Shown one piece after another: positions 24,176 through 32,270 of a stretch of 36,627 bases of DNA. The DNA comes from CAZEAC01 sp964510065 (GTDB lineage: Bacteria; Bdellovibrionota_C; UBA2361; CAIXSY01). Numbering within the stretch: position 1 is the stretch's first letter; each line of letters starts with the position of its first letter. Location: NCBI GenBank assembly GCA_964510065.1, contig CAZEAC010000046.1, forward strand, positions 1 through 36,627, given 5' to 3'. The notes beneath the pieces are model-generated. The model saw only the letters and a list, made by a program, of their open reading frames with translations, was not told the DNA's origin and searched no databases. Position numbers and translations under genes: made by a program.

Positions 24176-24877
24176 CTACTGGAGCATTGACCTTATGCGG
24201 GCTCCGCTTCCTTTTTCACTAAAGCCCTTGGGGTCGACAAGCACATGCACAATTAGTTCAACAGTGCCGGGGCGTACCCGGTCAGCAATAAATAGTCCAG
24301 TAGCAAAAGAGGCAAAAAACGGAAGGAGCGACACGATAGTGAGTATTGCCGTGGTAAACCCGCCTAGATCGCCAACGCAGCGAAGTGCGTTGAAAAATAC
24401 CCACATCCCGTATATTGCGGCAAACCCTACAATATAGGGAAGTAACATCAGGAATCCCGGCGGCGGAGGTTTGCCGATATCAAGTATCACATTGCCAAGG
24501 GAGAGCTCGCCAGAGCTGAAATAGTTCAATCCATAGGTGACGAGAATCGCGAAGACTACCGGCGCAAAGCTGTAACCAATACAGGTTAACATAAGTCCCG
24601 GTGGGATTTCGACGCGGAGAATCAGCAATATCCAACACTCCAAAATAATAAATAGCAGCAAGGTGACGAATACCAAAGCAAATAGGCTGGCAAGAGCTGG
24701 AAAGTGCTGGCTTGGATTTGGATCCTTTATAATCTTCGCCAATATCGGAGTAAAAATGGAAAGTATGAGAAGGAAGGTAAAAGCAAAGCCGTGCGGCGGC
24801 CGCCGCTCGGATAGCAAGGTCTCTGCGGTGTAGCCCGGAGAGATTACAAATCCAAAAAGGGCCTCGAAAAAGCCCAT
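24176..24877 (-). CDS. Yip1-domain-like membrane protein
   Basis: A 233-aa protein with about five transmembrane helices beginning MGFFEALFGFVISPGYTAE. The N-terminal FFEALFGFVISP segment and the five-helix arrangement match YIP1-family proteins of bacteria, whose function is not established. I prefer ATG 24877, which has AGAGGA upstream, over ATG 24931, which adds a charged, histidine-rich stretch and overlaps the divergent queG leader. It is immediately upstream of the patatin-like gene. Confidence 0.8.
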   Translation of the reverse strand: MGFFEALFGFVISPGYTAETLLSERRPPHGFAFTFLLILSIFTPILAKIIKDPNPSQHFPALASLFALVFVTLLLFIILECWILLILRVEIPPGLMLTCIGYSFAPVVFAILVTYGLNYFSSGELSLGNVILDIGKPPPPGFLMLLPYIVGFAAIYGMWVFFNALRCVGDLGGFTTAILTIVSLLPFFASFATGLFIADRVRPGTVELIVHVLVDPKGFSEKGSGARIRSMLQ

Positions 24878-24941
24878 TTGGCGCCGATCCTCTCGAAGTT
24901 TTGAGTCGCCGGTGTGGTGGTGTACGCCCATAGGTAAAGGC

Positions 24942-24947
24942 TATACT
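24942..24947 (+). promoter_or_regulatory. Possible -10 element of a leaderless queG transcript
   Basis: TATACT at 24942-24947 lies seven nt before the queG ATG, so transcription would start at or next to that ATG. No Shine-Dalgarno is present and no good -35 is seen. Confidence 0.4.
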
Positions 24948-24953
24948 ATAGAT

Positions 24954-26129
24954 ATGACAACGTCACTACCGCTCAAAATTGACAAATTGAGGGAGCATGC
25001 CGCTTCAGTTGGGCTCTCATTGGTTGGAGTCCTGCCAGTTGACCTGTCGATGCAGAGTGAAGTTACGAGACTGGCAACATGGCAGGCGGCCGGATTTGCC
25101 GGTGAAATGGGTTTTATGCAGAGAGACCCTGGTTTGTTCGCAGCTCCACGTAATTTGCTTGCGAATGCCAAGAGTATCGTACTTTTTGCGATTCCCTATG
25201 CGCGGGCGCCGACCGAAAGCTGTCCGCCTGGTTATGGAAGGGTCGCACGGTATGCCTGGGGCCGTGACTATCACCGCGTACTCAAAAAGCGTCTCTTGAG
25301 ACTGGTCGCCTCGGTCTCTCGAGATCTCACCCGTCCGATTCAGGCAAGAGCCTTCTCAGACGCTGTGCCTTTTCTCGAGCGGGCTTACGCCAAGCAGGCT
25401 GGTCTTGGCTTCATCGGGAAGAACAGCTTGCTGATTAGGCCGCAGTTGGGGTCGTTCTTTTTTATCGGGGAGATTATCTGGGATCTCGAATGCGAGCTAC
25501 AGGCTGAAGATTTGCCCAGGGGACATTGTGGGCCCTGCAGAAATTGCCTTGATACGTGCCCGACCAGCGCGTTTGTCTCTGAGTATCAGCTCGATGCGCG
25601 TCGCTGTATCTCTTATCTTACCATCGAAAAGGTGGGCATGTTCAGTGCATGGGAGCGCGCGGCGCTTGGCGAATGGGTTTTCGGCTGCGACCGTTGCCAG
25701 GAAGTGTGCCCGTTTAATCATCGCGGATATGCCCAGGTTGCAGATAATGTGCTTTCTGAATTTGAGCCATCGCGAGGGGCAGGCCCATTTCTTCCACTTG
25801 CAGATATTCTCGATATGCGGAGTGAGGATTGTTTTCGCGCGCGCTTTCAGGGAACTGCGCTTATGCGTCCAGGACGAGAAGGTCTTCTCCGTAACGCTGC
25901 CGTGGTCGCGGCGAATACCAGGTCGGAAAGCTTAATTCCAGCGCTTCGTAGCGCTTTTTTGGAAGATTCGTCAGCTGTTGTTCGGGCGAAAGCCCTGTGG
26001 GCACTTTCGAAGATGGACTCAGGAAATGGGCTTGTTGATCGCGCGCTTGCAGATCTCGATCCTCTTGTGCAGGAAGAGGCAAGGGCTATAGCAGAGACGG
26101 GTGCCGGAGATTGCGTGCAAACTTCATAG
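24954..26129 (+). CDS. queG: Epoxyqueuosine reductase QueG
   Basis: A 391-aa cobalamin- and iron-sulfur-dependent enzyme that reduces epoxyqueuosine in tRNA to queuosine. Two [4Fe-4S] clusters are marked by CGPCRNCLDTCP (Cys 192, 195, 198, 202) and CDRCQEVCP (245, 248, 252). The proposed catalytic aspartate lies in AFSDAVPFLER (Asp135). The C-terminal helical repeats, expected for the QueG tRNA-binding part, include RNAAVVAANTRSESLIPALR. ATG 24954 is chosen because upstream sequence is not protein-like. No other queuosine genes are in the window; tRNA-Glu at 23004 is not its substrate. Confidence 0.94.
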   Translation: MTTSLPLKIDKLREHAASVGLSLVGVLPVDLSMQSEVTRLATWQAAGFAGEMGFMQRDPGLFAAPRNLLANAKSIVLFAIPYARAPTESCPPGYGRVARYAWGRDYHRVLKKRLLRLVASVSRDLTRPIQARAFSDAVPFLERAYAKQAGLGFIGKNSLLIRPQLGSFFFIGEIIWDLECELQAEDLPRGHCGPCRNCLDTCPTSAFVSEYQLDARRCISYLTIEKVGMFSAWERAALGEWVFGCDRCQEVCPFNHRGYAQVADNVLSEFEPSRGAGPFLPLADILDMRSEDCFRARFQGTALMRPGREGLLRNAAVVAANTRSESLIPALRSAFLEDSSAVVRAKALWALSKMDSGNGLVDRALADLDPLVQEEARAIAETGAGDCVQTS

Positions 26130-26130
26130 T

Positions 26131-26267
26131 AGTACTCTGTTAACGAAATCTTCTCACTTTTCTCTGCCTCGGTGTCCTCTGAGCCTCTGTGGTTTTTTAT
26201 AAAGAAAAATAAACCACAGAGACACAGAGCTAGGAAATTAACAGTATTTCGGTTACAGTGCCCTAGT
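26131..26267. repeat. Dispersed palindromic element, copy G
   Basis: Starts AGTACTCTGTTAACG one nt after the queG stop and ends GGTTACAGTGCCCTAGT, immediately before the ATG at 26268. The core and its mirror occupy about 26163-26229. Its ends are of the AGTACTCTG subfamily. Confidence 0.9.
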
Positions 26268-26843
26268 ATGATAAAAGCCAAGGCCATAGCGCTCTTTCTT
26301 CTCCTTTCTTCGCTTATGAGCTGTGCGCCTGGCCTTCGCCAGTCAATTTCAATTTCCCATATCGCAGTTCCCGAGCGTGATTTAGTTTCAAAAGTTCCTC
26401 TCAAGGTGCGTTTGGTTCGTATCGAAGATCAGCGTTCCAGCCGAGCGGTCGCCACGGTCAATGGTCGTGAAGTAACCGCCGAGGAGAATGTTGGCGAGAT
26501 AGTGCAGCAGGCCCTCGAAAGTTACTTCCGCTCCCAAGGCATTCAACCGGTGCTTTTTGATACTCCAGCGATAATTGATGGCGAGGTGACTGAGTGGGAA
26601 GTCGCCGTTCATCCGGCGTTTCCGGCAACAAATTTAAGTGCCAAGGCGGCGATTAGGCTAAGCCTCCGCGATGGCAAGGACTCGATGGTTTATCGCGGCA
26701 CCTATAGCGGTGAAACTTCGACAAAACACCCATTTACCTCTGAAGCAGTGGTGAGTAACGCGCTAGGCGAAGCAATGGCTGCTGCGCTTGGCGAAGCTGT
26801 CCGTGACCAACGCTTAGTTTCGGCGATTCAGTCGCTGCAGTAG
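26268..26843 (+). CDS. YajG-like lipoprotein
   Basis: A 191-aa lipoprotein beginning MIKAKAIALFLLLSSLMSC; lipobox LMSC. The mature part carries VRLVRIEDQRS, an EIVQQALESYFRSQGIQPV helix and a beta-rich TEWEV/AIRLSLRD region, resembling the YajG family, whose members are outer-membrane-associated lipoproteins of unknown role. I place the start at ATG 26268 because it begins a proper signal peptide; an upstream frame reading through the palindromic element from 26172 is spurious. The whole 5' untranslated region is therefore element DNA. Confidence 0.8.
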   Translation: MIKAKAIALFLLLSSLMSCAPGLRQSISISHIAVPERDLVSKVPLKVRLVRIEDQRSSRAVATVNGREVTAEENVGEIVQQALESYFRSQGIQPVLFDTPAIIDGEVTEWEVAVHPAFPATNLSAKAAIRLSLRDGKDSMVYRGTYSGETSTKHPFTSEAVVSNALGEAMAAALGEAVRDQRLVSAIQSLQ

Positions 26844-26846
26844 GGC

Positions 26847-26952
26847 CTAGGAGTGTGCGCCACGAATCAGTGGCGCACACAATCCGTAGGGGCCGAAGCC
26901 TTCGCCTCTACTACCTGTCGTAGCTTGAATTATTCGTGGCGCAGGCTCCTAG
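26847..26952. repeat. 106-bp composite palindrome
   Basis: CTAGGAGTGTGCGCCACGAA (26847-26866) is mirrored by TTCGTGGCGCAGGCTCCTAG (26933-26952). Inside are a perfect 11-bp hairpin (GTGTGCGCCAC/GTGGCGCACAC, 26853-26880) and another (GTAGGGGC/GCCTCTAC, 26886-26911). It sits between the convergent lipoprotein and methyltransferase genes and could also terminate transcription. Confidence 0.85.
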
Positions 26953-26995
26953 CCTGGACTTCTCGCGAAGCTCCCGATCGCGGCCACGAGAGATC

Positions 26996-27979
26996 TCACG
27001 AGCTTGTCACCAGCACTCCGCGCATCGCAATCGAATCGCGACCAGTTGCGTGAAAATCAAAACGCGGCGGCAGAAGCGCTGAAATGGTGAGCTTAAACCG
27101 CTCCTCAAAGTTGTCGCGGACTGCGCGCTCGAGCATAGCGGGGGTGTACTCACGACAATTGGTAGTTACTACCAGTTTTCCTGGACGCGCAAGTACTTCA
27201 GCGCAGCCCTGCAGCAGTTTTTTAAGATCGCGAGTGAATGAGAAGGTAGAACTCTTGCTCCTTCCAAAAACTGGAGGATCGGCGATGACGAGATCCCAAG
27301 GTTCTGAGCCACGTGCCATCCTTCGCGCTTCCTTGTTCAAAAAGGTGAGCGCATCATCACAAATGAAACGCATAGTGCACGATGCATACGCTTCAGCATT
27401 CTCCTCGTGGTTCTCAGCTGCCCAACGAAGCGCCGAGCGACTGCTGTCGACTTGGCAGACCTCTTTGGCACCTCCGGCAGCACAGGCGATTCCCAATGAG
27501 CCGCTGTAGCAAAAAAGATTGAGCACACGTTTGCCCTGACAGGATTTACGGAACTGATTACGAAGTTCGCGCATATCGACATATAGGCCGGCATGGAGCG
27601 CGCTTTGTGGTTTGAGGAGAAAGACAAGGCCGAAGTCTTCAAGCAGGTACCTGTCTGTCGGCTTGCCCCAAAGGATATCGGCCTGTCTGCTCGTGCTTTC
27701 GCCGGCATTCTTTTCATGGGTTCGAAGGTACGCGGCTTTGACTTCAAACGTGCTCTCAAGAAAACGGGCTTCGTCGGTTATCGCTCTTGCAAGGCGCTCC
27801 AGTTCGAGATCGCGAGGACCGTGTTCATGCTTGAGCACGTGTGCGAGAGCAATCTCGCCATAACGGTCGATAAACAGACCTGGAATGCCGTCAGCCTTTC
27901 CATCAAAAAGCCGCAACGTCATCAACTCTCCGGCTTTTGAAGCACGCCGACTGAAAGCCCGGCGCAGAATCTCGTTCAT
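26996..27979 (-). CDS. Class I SAM-dependent rRNA-type methyltransferase lacking a PUA domain
   Basis: A 327-aa methyltransferase related to RlmI (23S rRNA m5C). The region LRLFDGKADGIPGLFIDRYG is typical of RlmI-like proteins. The SAM site is in VLNLFCYSGSLGIAC, and the target-base motif DPPVF is at about 234-238. RlmI in E. coli has an N-terminal PUA domain; this protein starts directly after where it would be, so it is a PUA-less relative. The N-terminal start ATG 27979 is fixed by a 4-nt overlap (ATGA) with the upstream TPR gene. The target is inferred, not certain. Confidence 0.85.
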   Translation of the reverse strand: MNEILRRAFSRRASKAGELMTLRLFDGKADGIPGLFIDRYGEIALAHVLKHEHGPRDLELERLARAITDEARFLESTFEVKAAYLRTHEKNAGESTSRQADILWGKPTDRYLLEDFGLVFLLKPQSALHAGLYVDMRELRNQFRKSCQGKRVLNLFCYSGSLGIACAAGGAKEVCQVDSSRSALRWAAENHEENAEAYASCTMRFICDDALTFLNKEARRMARGSEPWDLVIADPPVFGRSKSSTFSFTRDLKKLLQGCAEVLARPGKLVVTTNCREYTPAMLERAVRDNFEERFKLTISALLPPRFDFHATGRDSIAMRGVLVTSS

Positions 27980-28461
27980 TGACGGATCTCCTGAGGTGCG
28001 CCTGAGGTGGGCGAATCTTCTCGGCGTACCTGCTCCTTGGACACGCGATCCATTATTAAATCATAAAGCATCGGATCGCGATCGCGATATTTGGCGAGCA
28101 CTTCCAGCGCTCTTTTAAGATCGCCCTGTTTCTCGAGAAGGCTCGCGGTGTAGCGGTATCGATCCGAGACGAGCGATTTTTCAACTCCATGCGCTTCGGC
28201 CATCTCAAAGGATACGATTGCGTCGTCCAACTTATCCTGAGCGAGTTGAAGGTCACCGATGAGTAAGAGATAAAAGTAGGGGTTCTCCCAGGCGGGGCGG
28301 TCCTCGAGACTAAGGCGCCACGCAATGTGTTCACGATAGGTCGAAATGGCCTCTTCGTACTGTCCTTGACGCGAGTATTCTTCGGCCTGCTCCAAAAGCA
28401 GATAACGCCCGCTGCATTGGATCAGGCCAAAAAGCGTAAAAACGACAAGTAGTATCTTCAC
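27976..28461 (-). CDS. Small TPR-containing lipoprotein
   Basis: A 161-aa protein with start codon GTG 28461. MKILLVVFTLFGLIQC gives a lipoprotein signal with Cys16. Two to three tetratricopeptide-like helical repeats follow (EQAEEYSRQGQYEEAISTYR, LLIGDLQLAQDKLDDAIVSF, ASLLEKQGDLKRALEVLAKY). It is probably a periplasmic, membrane-anchored scaffold. GTGA overlaps the stop of the acyltransferase gene upstream, and it overlaps the methyltransferase downstream. No specific partner is known. Confidence 0.85.
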   Translation of the reverse strand: MKILLVVFTLFGLIQCSGRYLLLEQAEEYSRQGQYEEAISTYREHIAWRLSLEDRPAWENPYFYLLLIGDLQLAQDKLDDAIVSFEMAEAHGVEKSLVSDRYRYTASLLEKQGDLKRALEVLAKYRDRDPMLYDLIMDRVSKEQVRREDSPTSGAPQEIRQ

Positions 28462-29345
28462 CGCGCGCTCTTAAGAAAAGAAATATACTCCCGTGACGAG
28501 AGAGTTCTCCCGCCCTGACTTCGCCAGCGCTTGTGTACCCAGACCCACTGATCGGGGTATTTGCAAATGAGCGCTTCGAGGCGTCTGTGAAATTCCTGTA
28601 AGATATCTTCAACCGAGCGCGTGGTATCGAACTCTTCAATATGGACACGTGTGCTCCTACGCGAGGTGCGGACAATAAAGGCCGATATGAGACGCGCCTG
28701 GTGACGCTTAGCAAGTTTGACCATTGAATGCGGAGTTTTCACCGGTACTCCAAAAAATGGCACTTCACAGCTTGAAACATCGGTGTCTTGGTCGATGAGT
28801 GCTGCCACGGTTGCGCCGTTCTTTAAATCTCGAATTATCTCCTTAGTCGCGGTGCCGTCAACACGCCAAATTACTTTCGCGCCATAGTCACGGCGTACTG
28901 ATTCGATAATTTCCTGCGCGCGGCGTGAACGCGCTTCGCGCGCTACAAGTGTTAGGCGAAATCCCTGCTGCACCATTGCCGCAGCGAGAAGCTCCCAATT
29001 CGCGAGATGCGCCGAGAGTGCGACGATTCCGGTCTTCGACTGTTTTAGTGAATTAATTGTGCTCTTGGGTAGTTCAATCAGGTCGGAGCTGAGTAGTTTC
29101 TCAATGTCGAGATTTAGCGCCTCGAGTGCGGTTTGCCCGAGATTGCTGTATACCGAGCCAACCGAAGGGCGCTGAACCTGGCTTGGGAGAAAGCGCTGAA
29201 GCTGAAGCCGTGCGATGGTTCGCTCGCGATGTGGCAAGCTTCCGACCAGCCCACCCAAAAAACGACCAAGCAAGATTCTTTCGCGAAGCGGCACGCGTCC
29301 CAAAATCGAAAGCATGCCTGCAACGAGGGTAGGGACGATCTTCAA
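28458..29345 (-). CDS. LpxL/HtrB-family lipid A-type late acyltransferase
   Basis: A 295-aa inner-membrane-associated acyltransferase. A hydrophobic N-terminus precedes the catalytic HX4E motif in LSAHLANWELL (His113, Glu118), followed by ALIDQD and the C-terminal WVHKRW typical of LpxL/LpxM homologues. These transfer an acyl chain to Kdo-lipid A or a related lipid. It starts at TTG 29345, overlapping the protease stop by 4 nt. No Kdo or lipid A synthesis genes are nearby. Confidence 0.9.
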   Translation of the reverse strand: MKIVPTLVAGMLSILGRVPLRERILLGRFLGGLVGSLPHRERTIARLQLQRFLPSQVQRPSVGSVYSNLGQTALEALNLDIEKLLSSDLIELPKSTINSLKQSKTGIVALSAHLANWELLAAAMVQQGFRLTLVAREARSRRAQEIIESVRRDYGAKVIWRVDGTATKEIIRDLKNGATVAALIDQDTDVSSCEVPFFGVPVKTPHSMVKLAKRHQARLISAFIVRTSRRSTRVHIEEFDTTRSVEDILQEFHRRLEALICKYPDQWVWVHKRWRSQGGRTLSSREYISFLKSAR

Positions 29346-30493
29346 GACGGTTCGTTCTCCGTTGAATCCTCATCTCGCGCGGCGCGCTCCTTTGATCTCC
29401 GACGAAAATCGTACACCAAAAGGTATTCGAGAAGTCGATCTTTGAGGATCATTCCGACAAGTGTGGATTGTGAGGTTACCATAAGTACTTCACAACTCTG
29501 TGAGCGGAAGAGTTCGACGATCTCCTTAAGCGGAGTCCTTGCGTCAACCCGGATCACGTCACGATCCATAAGGCCCGAGATGTATGCTTCGTCGACATCG
29601 GTGGCGCCGACCTGCAGGAGCGAATCTCGATGTACCACCCCAAGGAGCTGGTCGGCGTGTACGACCGGAAAATAACTTTGCAGAGATTTGAGTGCTTGCG
29701 AGAGGGCTTGCGATACAGTGGTGCCGTGTGCAAACACTACCAATTTTGAGATCTCCGTCATCACATCAGCAGCGACAAAATCAGCGGCGATGTCACGAGT
29801 GCGATCGTTTAATTGCTCCTGTGTCGCAGTCGTAAATACAAGCACTGAAATAAGCACGAGAATGACGTTTCCAGTGTAAAGTGCGAAGAGTGCCATGAGC
29901 AGGCTTGTGCCCTGACTCAGCCGTGTCGCGATTAGTGTAGCTCGGCCAAACCCGAGAACCGACAGTGCGGCGCGGAGCATTCGACCTCCGTCCATGGGAA
30001 ATGCTGGCACAAGATTAAAAAGTGCAAGAATCAAATTGGAGAGGTACAGATTGTCGAGAAATGCGACTGCGCTTGGCGACTGTCCAGGCTCGAAGATGCT
30101 CAACATCGGCAGACATAATCCCGCGATAACGACATTGACAAGCGGTCCTGCGGCGGCGATGAAGAACTCGGCGCGCGGGGCCGCGTTTCCGACGACTGTC
30201 GCGATCCCGCCAAACGGGTATAACACGATGTCTCTCGTGCCAATGCCATAATAGCGCGCGGTAAGTGCATGTCCCAACTCATGAAGCAGCACACAACCGA
30301 ACAGCGTAAGAATCAGACAAAGACGTAAGGCTATAGAAGCGAGGTCGTTTCCGCCGTCGATTGCCGCGAGATACGCCACAAAGAGCAAAAAGGTAAAATG
30401 CACCCGGACGGGAATACCCTTTACGGAAAATAGGGTTATGACCCATCGTGAGGTGCTCTCTCTCTGAATTTTCTTCCCCGCGTCAACGCTCAT
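29342..30493 (-). CDS. Site-2-protease-type zinc metalloprotease with CBS pair
   Basis: A 383-aa polytopic membrane protein. The zinc site is HELGH (about 71-75), with a second ligand region FPMDGGRML, both in predicted helices. Two CBS domains occupy the C-terminal half (about 225-345, including MTEISKLVVFAHGTTVSQAL and DRDVIRVDARTPLKEI), followed by a basic tail. S2P-CBS proteins cut transmembrane substrates and may sense nucleotides. ATG 30493 is chosen; a GTG at 30550 is upstream in frame. It heads a four-gene operon with 4-nt overlaps throughout. Confidence 0.9.
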   Translation of the reverse strand: MSVDAGKKIQRESTSRWVITLFSVKGIPVRVHFTFLLFVAYLAAIDGGNDLASIALRLCLILTLFGCVLLHELGHALTARYYGIGTRDIVLYPFGGIATVVGNAAPRAEFFIAAAGPLVNVVIAGLCLPMLSIFEPGQSPSAVAFLDNLYLSNLILALFNLVPAFPMDGGRMLRAALSVLGFGRATLIATRLSQGTSLLMALFALYTGNVILVLISVLVFTTATQEQLNDRTRDIAADFVAADVMTEISKLVVFAHGTTVSQALSQALKSLQSYFPVVHADQLLGVVHRDSLLQVGATDVDEAYISGLMDRDVIRVDARTPLKEIVELFRSQSCEVLMVTSQSTLVGMILKDRLLEYLLVYDFRRRSKERAARDEDSTENEPS

Positions 30494-30569
30494 TGTGATG
30501 GTCTCGTAAAGTACCCTTTCAGCGTAGCTCAGGGAATGAAAAAAGGCCACTCTGTCCAGTCCAGAGTGA

Positions 30570-30714
30570 TTTTAATTCACATGCGGGTTGTGTTGCGAGT
30601 TCTAGATCCATTCCTCGTAACCACTGTGCGCTCTGTGGTTCTTAATACATGTAAACCACAGAGAGCACAGAGGTCACCGAGATGGGAAAAAAGTTACCCA
30701 CACTTAATGAATCG
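30570..30714. repeat. Dispersed palindromic element, copy H
   Basis: The left arm TTTAATTCACATGCGGGTT is a diverged form of the right arm GTTACCCACACTTAATGAAT; the core motif and its mirror are at about 30623-30680. It lies upstream of the S2P operon. Confidence 0.85.
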
Positions 30715-30729
30715 TTGCCATTTCTTGTA

Positions 30730-30915
30730 TTAGAAACTAAGGAATGTCTTCCGTCCAATTCCTTGCCCAGTCTGCTTGATTGAGGTGCCCATTGCCTCGA
30801 GCCAGGGGTCTACGCCAGGGACAGTCATAGGAAACCCTGCAATCATAAGCAGGATACGGAACCCCAATAGAAATAGGGCTATTTGTAGTACCAGGATTAC
30901 CTTTTCCCTAAACAT
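30730..30915 (-). CDS. Small single-span membrane protein
   Basis: 61 aa. The start at ATG 30915 follows AGGTG, and a single long hydrophobic helix (EKVILVLQIALFLLGFRILLMIAG) is followed by a P-x-V-D-P-W-L-E-A segment and a polar tail. The family is not recognised; there is weak resemblance to YggT-like proteins. It is divergent from the sugar dehydrogenase gene, and a palindromic element lies downstream. Confidence 0.5.
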   Translation of the reverse strand: MFREKVILVLQIALFLLGFRILLMIAGFPMTVPGVDPWLEAMGTSIKQTGQGIGRKTFLSF

Positions 30916-30980
30916 ACCGAGACACCTGGTTGATAAAGTCCTTTGGTGTAAGTTATGGTCGACCAGAATAGTGAGGTAAC

Positions 30981-32267
30981 ATGGCGAATCAGATAAAAAT
31001 TGGTGTAATTGGGCTAGGTTACGTGGGCCTTCCGCTTGCATTGGCCTTTGCCGAGAAATTTCCAGGAACAATCGGTTTCGATATCAGTACTGATAAGATC
31101 GCAAAGTTAAAAAGAGGGATTGACCCGACCGGAGAGGGACTCGAGGCAAAACTGCAAAGTGCCAAGTTGAAAGTCACCGAAAAAGGAGCGGATCTTGCCG
31201 GCTGTAACTTTTTGGTGGTCGGCGTGCCGACACCGGTCGATATCAATCGAATGCCCGATCTCGAACCGCTTCGCGCAGCATGTGAAACGTTAGGTTCTAT
31301 AATCAGCGGAGGCGAAACGATTGTATTTGAGTCGACAGTCTATCCCGGAGTGACTGAAGATTACTGCGGAGCAGAAATCGCGCGCCATAGTGGCTTGAAG
31401 CCAGGCAAAGATTTCTTTCTTGCGTATTCCCCTGAACGTATTAATCCAGGCGACAAAGAGCATACTCTTGAAAGAATTAAAAAGGTGGTTTCCGGTGACT
31501 CTGCGGAAACGCTTGAGCGTGTCGCAGAGGTGTATGGGAAGGTGATTAGCGCCGGAATTCACCGGGCTCCTTCAATCAAAGTTGCCGAAGCGGCGAAGGT
31601 AATCGAAAACACCCAGCGCGATCTCAATATTGCTTTGATGAATGAACTCGCAATTATTTTCGATCGCATGGAGATCTCGACGAAAGATGTGCTCGATGCC
31701 GCAGCGACAAAGTGGAATTTCCTTCGTTTCGCGCCGGGCCTTGTTGGCGGGCACTGTATCGGTGTTGATCCCTACTACCTTACCACCAAAGCTGAACAGC
31801 TCGGTTACCATCCCGAGGTAATCCTAGCCGGAAGGCGAATTAATGATGGCATGGGAAGCTTTATTGCGCAGAAGACGGTAAAGCTTATGGTGACGAATAA
31901 TATTCAGCCGAAAGGAGCGAAGGTAGGCGTATTAGGGCTTACCTTTAAGGAGAACATCCATGACATCCGCAACAGTAGAGTTCCCGATATTATAAGAGAG
32001 CTGCAGGCCTTCGGCTCGACGACGCTCGTGTATGATCCGTACGCCGATAAGGCTCATGCACATGAGGAATATGGTGTGACGTTGTGCGATTGGAAAGATC
32101 TTAAGGATCTCGACGCTATTGTCTTAGCGGTTTCTCATCGTGAATTTGTCGAACTAGGGTTGGCAAAGCTGTGTGGCCTGATTAAGAATGCTGGGGTTTT
32201 TGTTGATGTGAAGAGCGTGTTCTCCGCCGAGCGAGCGCGCGAAGAAATTGTGTACTGGAGTCTCTAG
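30981..32267 (+). CDS. UDP-sugar 6-dehydrogenase (TviB/WbpA type)
   Basis: A 428-aa nucleotide-sugar dehydrogenase that oxidises the C6 alcohol of UDP-GlcNAc or UDP-GalNAc to a uronate, with NAD. The Rossmann motif is GLGYVGLPLALAFA, the catalytic Cys259 lies in GLVGGHCIGVDPYYL, and the C-terminal UDP-binding domain has GLTFKENIHDIRNSR. GAGG precedes ATG 30981. It is 3 nt from the epimerase gene, the same pairing as tviB-tviC/wbpA-wbpP for polysaccharide precursor synthesis. The substrate is inferred from the pair; glucose dehydrogenation cannot be excluded. Confidence 0.93.
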   Translation: MANQIKIGVIGLGYVGLPLALAFAEKFPGTIGFDISTDKIAKLKRGIDPTGEGLEAKLQSAKLKVTEKGADLAGCNFLVVGVPTPVDINRMPDLEPLRAACETLGSIISGGETIVFESTVYPGVTEDYCGAEIARHSGLKPGKDFFLAYSPERINPGDKEHTLERIKKVVSGDSAETLERVAEVYGKVISAGIHRAPSIKVAEAAKVIENTQRDLNIALMNELAIIFDRMEISTKDVLDAAATKWNFLRFAPGLVGGHCIGVDPYYLTTKAEQLGYHPEVILAGRRINDGMGSFIAQKTVKLMVTNNIQPKGAKVGVLGLTFKENIHDIRNSRVPDIIRELQAFGSTTLVYDPYADKAHAHEEYGVTLCDWKDLKDLDAIVLAVSHREFVELGLAKLCGLIKNAGVFVDVKSVFSAERAREEIVYWSL

Positions 32268-32270
32268 ACC

